Assembly: GCA_004001285.1 (NCBI GenBank)
Contig: AP018697.1
Span: 3,224,001 to 3,288,000 of the forward strand
Direction of reading: 5' to 3'
Source: Arthrobacter sp. MN05-02
GTDB lineage: Bacteria; Actinomycetota; Actinomycetes; Actinomycetales; Micrococcaceae
DNA: 64,000 nucleotides
This document shows positions 8,900-17,022 of the stretch, one piece after another. Within the stretch, counting starts at the first letter, position 1. Every line of letters begins with the position of its first letter. The notes beneath the pieces are model-generated. The model worked only from the letters and a program-made list of their open reading frames with translations. It was not told the origin of the DNA and ran no database searches. A program made the translations under genes and the position numbers.

Positions 8900-9319
8900 A
8901 TGACCCTCGAAGCCCTTCCCCCTTCGGCTGCGCACCAGGGCCCCGTCGGCGTCGCAACCGTCCTCCTCACCGTCGTCTCGGCCTTCCAGGCTGCCCTGGC
9001 CGCCGGAGCGCCGTGGGGTGCGGCTGCCTACGGGGGATATACCCGGGGCACCTTGCCTGCCAGGCTTCGGGTGGCCAGCGCGGTCTCGTCCCTGGCCTAT
9101 CTCGGGCTCGCCCTCGTCACCGCGGACCGAGGATCAGGTACGACGACGAAGCGCCGGATCCTCACCGGCGCTGCGGGCCTGATGGGAGTCGGCACCCTGA
9201 TGAATCTCGCCTCGCGGTCCGCGATCGAGAGGCTGCTCTGGACCCCGGTTGCGGGATCCCTCGCCGTCGCGCTCCTGCGCATCGCCCGGAACCTCCCGCC
9301 GCACACGGACCGGGCGTGA
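8900..9319 (+). CDS. Small integral membrane protein, unknown function
   Basis: A 139-residue protein with four hydrophobic stretches (about 15-40, 58-78, 84-105, 112-130), so a four-helix membrane protein. The visible segments GYTRGTLPARLRVAS and RSAIERLLWTP recur in small hypothetical membrane proteins of actinobacteria. No catalytic motif is seen. It stands alone, with no clear operon partner. Confidence 0.55.
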   Translation: MTLEALPPSAAHQGPVGVATVLLTVVSAFQAALAAGAPWGAAAYGGYTRGTLPARLRVASAVSSLAYLGLALVTADRGSGTTTKRRILTGAAGLMGVGTLMNLASRSAIERLLWTPVAGSLAVALLRIARNLPPHTDRA

Positions 9320-9556
9320 CCCAGGTGAACCTCCTCCGGCTCTGACGGAGCTGCCGGTGTGACGGTCAGGGGCGAATCGTCGGTGGAACGCCTGGCGGTC
9401 CGTCCGAGGCCGGCATCCTTTCCTGGCCGAGGCATGGGCCGACCCGACCGGGGAACATTGCGACGGGCCGTGCCGGGTGCAGGAGGACGGTTCGCCGCGA
9501 TCTTCCGGCCGTCCGGGCTTCGGGTGGTACCGGCGGGAGAAGACCGTCGCTTCCCG

Positions 9557-9692
9557 TTCTGCCGCCATGAAGAGGTGTCATACGACGCCGGCGGTGGATC
9601 GATGCCCAGATGCTCGACGTACCAGCGGGACAGCGCCTCTGGATCCTCGGCGCGGAAGAAAAGTCCTCCAATGCCCTGAACCCGCTCCTTGG
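9557..9692 (-). pseudogene. Truncated, frameshifted glyoxalase/VOC remnant
   Basis: On the minus strand one frame encodes a typical N-terminal half-module of a VOC/glyoxalase protein: RVQGIGGLFFRAEDPEAL, then SRWYVEHLGIDPPPASYD and SSWRQ. The frame then shifts (the next frame gives EREATVFS, as expected in such proteins) and family-like sequence fades downstream. No good start codon is present. I read this as a decayed gene; the 9320-9556 stretch downstream holds nothing else I can support. Confidence 0.45.
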
Positions 9693-9694
9693 AC

Positions 9695-10462
9695 TTATGC
9701 GACAGCGGGAATGCCGGGAGCGGAGCGGCGGTGGATCTGCGGCAGTTCCTCGAAGGCCGGTCTCGCGAACCAATACCCCTGGAACAGGCGGATGCCGGCT
9801 GCCTCCAGGACCAGGAACTCCGCCTCGGTCTCGATACCTTCGGCGAGGAGTGTGATGCCGAGAGCCTCGCTGATGCTCACGATGCCGGCGACGACGGCCT
9901 GCCGAGCCGGGCTGGTGTCGATTCCTCGGATGAGCTTCATATCGATCTTGACGAGATCCGGCTGGAACTCGACCAGGAGCCCCAGACCCGCATGACCAGC
10001 ACCGAAGTCATCGATGGCGGTGGTGAAGTCGTGCTTGCGATACTCGGTGATGATGTTCGTGAGGTGGGCGGTATCCGAGACTTCCTCGTTCTCCGTGAAC
10101 TCGAACATGATGGCCGACGTCGGGAAATCGAACCGCCGGGCGGCGCGGAGGGTCGCTCGGAGGCATGCGGCCGGCTCGTAGACCGCGTTGGGCATGAAGT
10201 TGATCGACAGCTTCAGATCCTCGCCCGCAGGAAACAGGCGCGAGGCCAGTTCGATGGCTTTGACGCGGCAGTCCTGGTCGAACCGGTACCGCTGCTCCGG
10301 CGAGATCCGTGACAGGACCTCGTAGGCACCCTCGCCCGATAGTCCTCTGACCAGCGCTTCGTAGCCCCAGACACGGTCGTCGATCGCGTCATAGATGGGT
10401 TGAAAGGCCATGCTGAAGTTGAAGTCGAGCTTCGAAGATGTCGTGCACCCATCGCAGGCCAT
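9695..10462 (-). CDS. EAL-domain cyclic-di-GMP phosphodiesterase (stand-alone)
   Basis: A 255-residue protein that is almost entirely an EAL domain. The signature motif YEALVRG is present, as are the metal and catalytic positions LSINFMP, MFEFTENE, AIDDFGAGHAGL, DLVKIDMKLI, LLAEGIET and FQGYWFARP, so it should hydrolyse c-di-GMP to pGpG. The start at 10462 has GAGGGG upstream. The N-terminus (MACDGCTTSS) has a CxxC pair that might bind metal or sense redox. No membrane segment. A GGDEF protein lies at 30.8 kb. Confidence 0.88.
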   Translation of the reverse strand: MACDGCTTSSKLDFNFSMAFQPIYDAIDDRVWGYEALVRGLSGEGAYEVLSRISPEQRYRFDQDCRVKAIELASRLFPAGEDLKLSINFMPNAVYEPAACLRATLRAARRFDFPTSAIMFEFTENEEVSDTAHLTNIITEYRKHDFTTAIDDFGAGHAGLGLLVEFQPDLVKIDMKLIRGIDTSPARQAVVAGIVSISEALGITLLAEGIETEAEFLVLEAAGIRLFQGYWFARPAFEELPQIHRRSAPGIPAVA

Positions 10463-10818
10463 GCGGAGTTCCCCCTCACCGATTACATCCACCATAACCA
10501 CACACCCCGCGGGCCCGCCGCAACCTGCCATGCCGCCACGGAAAGCCGGGACCCGGATGGAACACAGCTGGGCCCTCTCGCCACGGCCACGAGGGCGAGG
10601 ACAGAGGACAGCTCGGCCATGGGATGGCGCTCCTGGTACAGAGGGATCGGTGGGACGACGAAGCGCCTGGCAAGAACGCTGCACTGCTTCATCCCCACCT
10701 CGGACGTTCTCGGCTGACCGGGGAGAGGAATACGCAGAAGGCCGTCCGGGCGCGAACTGTGGCCGAGTCGAGACGTATCGTCGACTGCACCGTGATCTTG
10801 CCGCCGGAGACTTGGAAC
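10463..10818. promoter_or_regulatory. Divergent intergenic region without a supported gene
   Basis: This 356-nt space lies between the EAL gene (left) and a small membrane protein gene (right). Open frames here are extensions of the neighbours with poor coding character. It presumably holds two divergent promoters, but I see no clear operator or -35/-10 pair. Confidence 0.4.
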
Positions 10819-11094
10819 ATGGCATTCATGGGGATCGAGACAGAACGGCCGACTCGATGGATCAGGAACCATCGCGGCGCCCTGCCGTCCATCCTCGCGC
10901 TGGTCGTCGTCGCCGCGTCCTGGGTCTTCGGTGCTGCCATCGCCACCGACTACCTGGCCGGCGCCGACTCCCCCATGGCGATGCTCAGCGGCCTCTATCT
11001 CGGTCTCGCAGCGGGGGCCGTGTCGATCATCGTCACCACGCTGGCGCTCAACGATCTCGCCAGCCGGTACTCCCGGCCGCGCAGGCGCCGATAG
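10819..11094 (+). CDS. Small two-helix membrane protein
   Basis: A 91-residue protein starting MAFMGIETERPTRW. It has two transmembrane helices (about 23-46 and 55-78) and a short Arg-rich tail (SRPRRRR). The ATG is preceded by GGAGA at 8-nt spacing. The longer open frame upstream is not needed. No family recognised. Confidence 0.55.
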   Translation: MAFMGIETERPTRWIRNHRGALPSILALVVVAASWVFGAAIATDYLAGADSPMAMLSGLYLGLAAGAVSIIVTTLALNDLASRYSRPRRRR

Positions 11095-11189
11095 GGATGT
11101 AGCGGTGGACGAACCGCTGCAGCGCCACCGACCACCTGGACAACGATCATCCTCCCAGCCGGGTGGTGCGCCTGTAGGGCTCGGGGCCC

Positions 11190-11549
11190 TTACAGGGCTT
11201 CGTGACGGAATGCCCTGTACGAGCTCGTGAAGTGTTGTGCCTGATCCGTGAGCTGCAGGACGAGCTGGTGCGCGTAACCCAGGGGCACACCCGAGCAACG
11301 AATGGTGGTCAGAGCATCGGCGGTACTGTGCTGCAGTTCGCACGCACCAGCCATGGCCGCGCTGGCGTGAAGGCTGAGCAAGGCTGTTGTCATCTCCTCA
11401 CCTTCCCCGCACTCCAGGGCTGCACCGATCCTGGAGATCCGGCCGGGCAGCATCGAATCGAAGTCTGCAAGGAATTGCAGTGCTTCAGGGTAGGACCTGA
11501 GTTCCTGGGCAAGGGTTGCGAAAACGGCTTCATCGAGTGCAGGCAGCAT
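11190..11549 (-). CDS. HPt-like histidine phosphotransfer domain protein, degenerate motif
   Basis: A 119-residue all-helical protein resembling a stand-alone HPt domain: FLADFDSMLPGRISRIGAAL, then LLSLHASAAMAGACEL, where an HPt usually has HxLKGSAxxxGA. The His is kept but the Lys-Gly after it is Ala-Ala. A GGAAGAG site precedes the ATG. It could be a phosphotransfer protein or a non-phosphorylated structural relative. No histidine kinase is adjacent. Confidence 0.55.
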   Translation of the reverse strand: MLPALDEAVFATLAQELRSYPEALQFLADFDSMLPGRISRIGAALECGEGEEMTTALLSLHASAAMAGACELQHSTADALTTIRCSGVPLGYAHQLVLQLTDQAQHFTSSYRAFRHEAL

Positions 11550-11701
11550 GCTCTTCCATCATTATCGGAACCGGTGTCAGCGATTGGTCGGCGAGTAACC
11601 GCAGGGCCGGCGGCGTGGAGAGCCCGTGACCACGTGGCACGGGTCGGTCTTCGGCGGGTTGCCCGTGCCTGGCACGGCGTGCACGTGCGGCCCTGGCAGG
11701 G

Positions 11702-11938
11702 CTAGGCGTAGGGACGTGAGGTCAGGCGCTTCCGGGTGAGGACAGTGCGGACGGCTCCGCGGCGCGACGGACCGGCTCTGCCCACGAGAGGGGTCCTCCT
11801 GCTGGCGCCCCGGTGCTCGAGCTCGTCGCGAAGCTCTGCGTACCGGCAAGCGACCCCCTCGACGGGTTCACTGGTGTCGAGGTCCTCGTAGACACGATCG
11901 ATCATCCGGTGCAGCGCCCTCGTCGGAAGGTTCGCCAT
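11702..11938 (-). CDS. Small hypothetical protein
   Basis: A 78-residue protein if translation starts at MANLPTRALHR (11938); an ATG 15 codons upstream is possible. It has a helical first half (MIDRVYEDLDTSEPVEGVACRYAELRDELEHR) and a basic Arg/Ser-rich C-terminal tail. No family recognised; the ribosome site is weak. Confidence 0.35.
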   Translation of the reverse strand: MANLPTRALHRMIDRVYEDLDTSEPVEGVACRYAELRDELEHRGASRRTPLVGRAGPSRRGAVRTVLTRKRLTSRPYA

Positions 11939-12174
11939 GTCGCCCGTGAAAACGCCCATTCCGGCCGTAGGTGATGTGAGCATGAGCCCGCACTCCAGTT
12001 TTCTTGCTGAGAAACAGAGGCCGGCTTCTGGACCACATCCACAGACTACTGTTCACCCCTCGAGGTCACAAACGCCCGGTCCCGGGGTGGCTTGCGCGGA
12101 TTCCGTTCAGACCGCTCGGGCTGTCAGGAATTTTCGGTCGAGCTCATCGCCCGAGGTCATGGCGCCACTGTCGC

Positions 12175-12672
12175 TCATGAATCATCTGCCGCCCCTTCCG
12201 TGGATCCGGTGTCGTTCCCGGTGGTCAGTGACTGTGCGACCCGGGCGAGGAGATGGCGCAGTTGACCCTGCTCCTCAGGGGTCAGGTGACGTGTCGTCTG
12301 CTGCTCGAGCCTGTGCCAGACGGAGGTGACGGGCCCTTCGAGGGCGCGGCCGGATTCGGTGAGGGACACCAGCACTACGCGACGATCCGCCGCTGAACGC
12401 TGCCGCTCGATGAAGCCGGCACTCTCCAGGCGGGCCAACATCTTGGCTGTGGTCGGTGGCTCGATCAGCAACTGTCGGGTGAGGTCCGACTGCGATTGCG
12501 GAGACGTATTCCAGAGCAGCATCAGGACGAACTGTTGTCCCGCCGCGAGCCCGAGGTCCGCGAGGAGCGAACCGGCGAGGTTGCGGTGGGCTTTCGAGAC
12601 GGCGGGTATCAGGGAGCTGATGGACCCGTCATCAAGGCCGGCGCCATCTCCTGGGGTGGCGATCGAAGTCAT
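12175..12672 (-). CDS. MarR-family transcriptional repressor
   Basis: A 165-residue MarR-type winged helix protein. The HTH lies near residues 55-100 (QSDLTRQLLIEPPTTAKMLARL), followed by the wing RQRSAADRRVVLVSLTESG and a C-terminal dimerisation helix. It is divergent from the NmrA/quinone-reductase pair and shares a 69-nt promoter region containing a perfect 12-bp palindrome. It is therefore likely to repress itself and those oxidoreductases in response to a small phenolic or electrophile (inference). Confidence 0.88.
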   Translation of the reverse strand: MTSIATPGDGAGLDDGSISSLIPAVSKAHRNLAGSLLADLGLAAGQQFVLMLLWNTSPQSQSDLTRQLLIEPPTTAKMLARLESAGFIERQRSAADRRVVLVSLTESGRALEGPVTSVWHRLEQQTTRHLTPEEQGQLRHLLARVAQSLTTGNDTGSTEGAADDS

Positions 12673-12693
12673 TGTGCTCCTCGGGAATAATAG

Positions 12694-12705
12694 TTAGCCG
12701 GCTAA
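12694..12705. promoter_or_regulatory. Palindrome, probable MarR operator
   Basis: A perfect 12-bp palindrome, TTAGCCGGCTAA, lies midway in the 69-nt gap between the divergent marR-like and NmrA-like genes. Position and form fit MarR-family operators; binding is inferred. Confidence 0.65.
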
Positions 12706-12741
12706 TGCTTACGACTGATACCGACTACGAAGGAGTTAATC

Positions 12742-13620
12742 ATGACTGCAGGAACCACGAAGACCATCGCCGTTTTCGCCGCCACCGGAAGCCAGGAAGG
12801 GGCGGTCGCCGACGCCCTGCTCGACGCCGGAGCCCACGTGCGGGCCTTGATCCGCACAACGGACTCCGACAAGGCGAAAGCCCTCGCAGAGCGCGGTGCG
12901 GACCTCGTGCGGGTCGACGCCGAGGAACCCGAGGCCCTCGTGTCCGCGCTCGAGGGTGTCGACGCGTTCTGGTTCATGACCGTTCCTCCCGGCGGTATGC
13001 AGAACGCGGACACTGCTGGGGAGACGAAGCAGGGTATCGCACTGGCCGATGCGGCAGCAGCCGCGCAGGTCCCTCATATCGTCTTCAACTCCGTCGGTGG
13101 CGCCGACCGCGCATCGGGCGTCCCCCACTTCGAATCGAAGTACCTCGTCGAGCAGCATCTGAGGAGCCTCGGGCTGAACACCACCATCGTGCGTCCCGTC
13201 TTCTTCACCGAGAACTTCACCGAGATGGCGCCGACCCTCGAAGAGGGCACGCTCGTTCTGCGCCTTCCGATTCCTGCCGGTGTACCGCTGCAGATGATCG
13301 CGGTCCGTGACGTCGGCATCATCGCGGCCCGGGCCCTTCTCGACCAGGCCTCGGTTCCCGCCGCCATCGAGATCGCCGGTGACGAGCTCACGGGCAGTGA
13401 CATCGCTTCGGCCCATGGGGACAAGGCCGGCCTCCCGGCCCGGTACGAGGCGTTGCCCGTCAGCGTCCTCGATGGACAGGACGACCTGCAGGCGATGTTC
13501 CGATGGTTCGCCGATACCCCCGCGTACCAGGCCGACCTCGATCAGGTCCGGCGCATCCATCCCGGCACCTGGACACTCCGCACCTGGCTCGATGCCACCC
13601 AGGCTCCCGTCACCGCCTGA
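12742..13620 (+). CDS. NmrA-like NAD(P)-binding protein (atypical SDR)
   Basis: A 292-residue Rossmann protein. The N-terminal IAVFAATGSQEGAVADALL replaces the usual GATGxxG nucleotide loop, and SVGGADRASGVPHFESKYLVEQHL lies where NmrA proteins carry their partly conserved Ser/Lys. Family members act as redox sensors or reduce quinones. The ribosome site AAGGAG is strong. It is the first gene of a pair with the quinone-reductase-like gene 34 nt downstream, under the divergent MarR. Confidence 0.75.
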   Translation: MTAGTTKTIAVFAATGSQEGAVADALLDAGAHVRALIRTTDSDKAKALAERGADLVRVDAEEPEALVSALEGVDAFWFMTVPPGGMQNADTAGETKQGIALADAAAAAQVPHIVFNSVGGADRASGVPHFESKYLVEQHLRSLGLNTTIVRPVFFTENFTEMAPTLEEGTLVLRLPIPAGVPLQMIAVRDVGIIAARALLDQASVPAAIEIAGDELTGSDIASAHGDKAGLPARYEALPVSVLDGQDDLQAMFRWFADTPAYQADLDQVRRIHPGTWTLRTWLDATQAPVTA

Positions 13621-13654
13621 ACCCGGCAACCACCACTACATCAGGGAGCACCCT

Positions 13655-14551
13655 ATGAAGGCAGTGCAGTTCACCTCGTTCGGCGGACCCGACGTCCTCC
13701 ACCTCATCGACGTCGAGATCCCTCAACCGGGCACCGGTGAAATCCTCGTCCGGGTGGCCGGCGCGGGCGTCAACCGGCTAGACACGAAGATCCGATCCGG
13801 CGCCATGCCTCCGGGGAGGCAGGCCCCCTTCCCCCTGGGAACGGGCGTCGACGCCGCCGGCACTGTGACCGGGATCGGACCGGGGGTCGACGACGTGACC
13901 GTCGGTGACATCGTCTTCGGTACCGGCCGCAACACCATGGCCGAGCAGGCCATCCTGACCCACTGGGCAAAGGTGCCCGACGGCGTGGACCCTGTCGAGG
14001 CCGGCGGGTGGGGAGTCGCCACCGAGACTGCAGGGCGCCTGCTCACCGAGCTGGGCCTGGACGAAGGGGTCCTCCTGGTCAGCGGCGCCTCCGGGGGCGT
14101 CGGATCGGCGGTACTCCAGTTCGCCGTCGCACGTGGACTCACCGTCATCGGCACCGCCAGCGCGAAGAACCACGACTATCTCGCTCGCCTCGGAGCCATC
14201 CCTCTCTCCTACGGGGAAGGACTCGTGGACCGCGTGTCGACAGTGGCGCCGAGCGGCATCGACGGCGCGCTCGACGTCTCGGGCGCCGGTGTGATTCCCG
14301 AGCTCGTCGCGCTCGTCGGAGACCCTGCCGGGGTCATCTCGATCGCCGACTTCGCCGCGCCAACCCATGGCGCCCGAGTATCCACCGGTGCTACGCGCAC
14401 CACCGAGCCCCGGGACGGTTTCGCCGAGGCGACGGCCCTGCCCCACTTCGCTCTCGACGTCGAACGCCGGTTCGCCCTCGACGACATCGCCGACGCCCAC
14501 CGGCACGCCGAGAAGGGCCACACCGTCGGTAAACTCGTCGTCACGCCCTGA
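13655..14551 (+). CDS. Zinc-free MDR oxidoreductase (quinone reductase-like)
   Basis: A 298-residue medium-chain dehydrogenase/reductase. It has the N-terminal GroES-like half (VQFTSFGGPDVL, GVNRLDTKIRSG) and a nucleotide loop SGASGGVGSAVLQFA. The zinc ligands of true alcohol dehydrogenases are absent, so a quinone oxidoreductase/enone reductase is likely. The ATG at 13655 is chosen for AGGGAG upstream and the typical MKAVQ start. With NmrA and MarR it suggests an electrophile or quinone response. Confidence 0.82.
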   Translation: MKAVQFTSFGGPDVLHLIDVEIPQPGTGEILVRVAGAGVNRLDTKIRSGAMPPGRQAPFPLGTGVDAAGTVTGIGPGVDDVTVGDIVFGTGRNTMAEQAILTHWAKVPDGVDPVEAGGWGVATETAGRLLTELGLDEGVLLVSGASGGVGSAVLQFAVARGLTVIGTASAKNHDYLARLGAIPLSYGEGLVDRVSTVAPSGIDGALDVSGAGVIPELVALVGDPAGVISIADFAAPTHGARVSTGATRTTEPRDGFAEATALPHFALDVERRFALDDIADAHRHAEKGHTVGKLVVTP

Positions 14552-14577
14552 GCAGCGAGAGGGATCGAGCGATCATC

Positions 14578-14967
14578 ATGCATGGCAGGAAACTGCAGCA
14601 GCGGGCCGCCGAACGGATGCGTGAGCTCCCGGGGGCAGAACTCACGCACCCGTTCGGAGCCGACTGGGACGTCTACAAGGTGCGTGGAAAAGTATTCATG
14701 CTGCACACCGAGCTCGACGGCGCACCCGTCGTCATCCTCAAAGCAGCCCCGGACGACGCGCACCGTCTCCGCGAGGCCTTCGACGAGATCACGCCCGGGT
14801 ACCACATGAATAAGAAGCACTGGATCACGCTCCACCCGGACGGCCGCCTGGACACCTCCCTCGTCGACGACCTCGTCACCGAGTCGTATCTCCTCGTCGT
14901 CGAGAAGCTGCCCGGGGCTGAGCGCCCCGTCGACCCCGCTACATTCGGTCAGCCCCCGGGAACCTGA
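14578..14967 (+). CDS. MmcQ/YjbR family protein
   Basis: A 129-residue protein with the YjbR fold signatures: LTHPFGADWDVYKVRGKVF, VILKAAPDDAHRLREAF, PGYHMNKKHWITLHPDG and SYLLVVEKLP. The family is widespread; a DNA-binding role has been suggested from its structure, but function is unknown. It lies 26 nt after the reductase and is probably co-transcribed. Confidence 0.78.
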   Translation: MHGRKLQQRAAERMRELPGAELTHPFGADWDVYKVRGKVFMLHTELDGAPVVILKAAPDDAHRLREAFDEITPGYHMNKKHWITLHPDGRLDTSLVDDLVTESYLLVVEKLPGAERPVDPATFGQPPGT

Positions 14968-15107
14968 GGACTGCCGACCCACCCCGCCACGCGGAGGCAG
15001 CAGTCGGGGCGCAGAGGGACGATTGTCTACGATGTGGGAGTGACGAGCCGGCTGGACCAGCCCGTCGCGTCGCCGGCGCCCGCCGACGTCATGGCACGGC
15101 CGGGTAC

Positions 15108-15671
15108 TCAGCGCCTGGTCTCGTACCTGGTCAGGACCACGCCGTCGGGAAATGTGCGGGTCTCCATCAGGTTGAGGTCCACCCAGTTGTCCAGGGTCGG
15201 GAAGAACGGCGTACCGCCGCCGACCAGCACAGGATGGGTGACGATGGCGTACTCGTCGACCAGCCCGGCCCGCACGACCGCGGCGGCGAGGGTGGCACCG
15301 ACGATGTCCATGGGGCCGCCGTCGTCGGCCTTGAGCCGGGCGATCTCGGTGACGGCGTCGCCGGCGACCAGGCGGGTGTTCCAGTCGACCGTTCTGATCG
15401 TCGAGGAAAACACCACTTTCGGCATGTCCCGCCAGCGGCGGGCGTATTCGATGTGCGCCGGCGTGGCGTCGGGCTGCTGGTCGGCGGTCGGCCAGTGGGA
15501 GCTCATGCCCTTCCACAGTCTGCGGCCGTACAGGGCCAGGCTCGTCGCCCCTACCCGGTCGGACCACCATTGGAACAGCTCGTCGCTCGGTACGCTCCAG
15601 CCGAGATCGTCGCCGGGCGCGGCGACGTAGCCGTCCAGGCTCAGGTTCATCCCGAAGGTCAGTCTGCGCAC
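15108..15671 (-). CDS. Dihydrofolate reductase/RibD C-terminal family protein
   Basis: A 187-residue protein of the RibD C-terminal/DHFR-like family: TFGMNLSLDGYVAAPGDD, ALYGRRLWKGMSSHW, GPMDIVGATLAAAVV and YAIVTHPVLVGGGTPFF. Such stand-alone proteins are NADPH-dependent reductases of unknown substrate, not house-keeping DHFR. The gene stands alone. Confidence 0.82.
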   Translation of the reverse strand: MRRLTFGMNLSLDGYVAAPGDDLGWSVPSDELFQWWSDRVGATSLALYGRRLWKGMSSHWPTADQQPDATPAHIEYARRWRDMPKVVFSSTIRTVDWNTRLVAGDAVTEIARLKADDGGPMDIVGATLAAAVVRAGLVDEYAIVTHPVLVGGGTPFFPTLDNWVDLNLMETRTFPDGVVLTRYETRR

Positions 15672-15869
15672 GGCGTCAGTCTCCCGCAGCCCGGTCGTCG
15701 TTGTACAGAGCGGCAGGGGGCGGAAGGTGACTGGTGAAGACGTCCCCGAGTACCGCGTCGCCCTCGGGCACCAGGTGGGTCCGGGAGGGCAGGAACCGGT
15801 CGACGCGCTGGACCGGGGACGGCCGGCCTTGAGGGAACCCGTTCCTCCTGGTTGTGATTGGGTGGACGG

Positions 15870-16085
15870 ATGGATGACTACGTAGGCTCGGGCTTCTTCT
15901 GGTTCACCGTCGCCCTCATCAACGCCGGTCTCGCCGAGCAGAAGAACCGCTCCCGGTGGGCCTGGTTCCTTGTCTCACTCCTGGTGGGACCGATCGCAAC
16001 GGCGCTGATCGTCGTCTGGCCGGCACCGGCACGGGTCGCTCCCGCCAGGTCCCGCCGCGGCGGATGGAAGAACCCCGAGGAGTAG
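15870..16085 (+). CDS. Small membrane protein (two helices)
   Basis: A 71-residue protein starting MDDYVGSGFFWF, with two hydrophobic helices (about 7-22 and 29-52) separated by AEQKNRSRW, and a basic tail. A TTG four codons earlier would be the alternative start. Eleven bases separate it from the putative immunity gene. Confidence 0.5.
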   Translation: MDDYVGSGFFWFTVALINAGLAEQKNRSRWAWFLVSLLVGPIATALIVVWPAPARVAPARSRRGGWKNPEE

Positions 16086-16096
16086 GAAACAGTCCC

Positions 16097-16612
16097 ATGA
16101 TCCTTCCGGCTGTTCGCGATCGTCGCCTCGTGTCCGTCCGACGCGGAGGAACCCTCACCGATATCGATCACCGGTTCCTGGCGGTGTGGGCGGCTACCTG
16201 CGCCGAGCATGTACTGGCCCTGTTCGAGGAATCGAACCGCGGCGACAGCCGGCCTCGGGACGCGATCGAAGCTGCACGGGCCTGGGCGCGCGGCGAAGCA
16301 CCCATGATGCTCACCCGTGCGATCGGAGGGCACGCGATGGGCGCTGCGCGTCCTCTGCGTGGTACGGCACGCTTCGCGGCATATTCAGCCGGCCAGGCGG
16401 CCTGCGTCGCCCACGTCCCCGAGCATGATCTCGGCGCCGCTGCCTACGCCATCAAGGCCGTCGCGGCTGCAGCGCCCCCAGGTCAGGAACGGGACGCTGC
16501 GCGGACCGAGCGCGACTGGCAGCGCCGGCAGATTCCCGGGCACCTCCGTGCCCTTGTCCTCGAGGACCAGGTCCGCCGCAACAGCATCTGCTGGGCCGTC
16601 TTCGACGACTGA
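16097..16612 (+). CDS. Putative immunity protein (Imm5-like helical family)
   Basis: A 171-residue helical protein. The segments HRFLAVWAATCAEHVLALFEES, RPRDAIEAARAWARGE, RGTARFAAYSAGQAACVAHV and ERDWQRRQIPGHLRALVL match the pattern of proteins commonly labelled putative immunity protein in actinobacteria. The start at 16097 is after AGGAAAC. No toxin gene is adjacent, so an immunity role is only by family name. The small membrane gene just upstream may be co-transcribed. Confidence 0.55.
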   Translation: MILPAVRDRRLVSVRRGGTLTDIDHRFLAVWAATCAEHVLALFEESNRGDSRPRDAIEAARAWARGEAPMMLTRAIGGHAMGAARPLRGTARFAAYSAGQAACVAHVPEHDLGAAAYAIKAVAAAAPPGQERDAARTERDWQRRQIPGHLRALVLEDQVRRNSICWAVFDD

Positions 16613-16661
16613 GGCGGTCCGTCCGAGGAACGGACGTGAGGGCCGAGCGGTACCTCCCCGA

Positions 16662-16988
16662 TCAGAGCTGGTCCTCGAGGTGGAAGACCTCCTCGAGCCG
16701 GAGGAATCCCTCGTCGGGGCGCCCCTCGAGCGCCACGAAGAACGGCCCCATCTCCTGCTGCCACCGCGCGTTGACCTCGGTGTCGGCCATCGCCGCCTGG
16801 GACGCCGCGAAGTCCTCGCACTCCACGTACCCGATCAGGAGCCCGTCCGGGCGCAGGAACAGGGAGTAGTTGTTCCATCCGGTGTCCTTGAGCGCCCGCG
16901 CCATGTCGGGCCAGATCGCCGCGTGGCGCTGCCGGTACTCGGGGATGCGCTCGGGCCGGACCTGCAACTGGAAGCACACGCGTTCCAT
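16662..16988 (-). CDS. rhaM: L-rhamnose mutarotase
   Basis: A 108-residue RhaM/RhaU protein of normal length. The active-site stretch YRQRHAAIWPDMARALKD carries the His, NNYSLFLRPDGLLIGYVE follows, and WQQEMGPFF closes the domain. It interconverts alpha and beta L-rhamnopyranose so the isomerase receives the right anomer. It is the last gene of the leftward transporter operon, 34 nt after the isomerase-like gene. Confidence 0.9.
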   Translation of the reverse strand: MERVCFQLQVRPERIPEYRQRHAAIWPDMARALKDTGWNNYSLFLRPDGLLIGYVECEDFAASQAAMADTEVNARWQQEMGPFFVALEGRPDEGFLRLEEVFHLEDQL

Positions 16989-17022
16989 CGATATCTGTTC
17001 CTTTGCTGGTGGTAGGTGCGGT

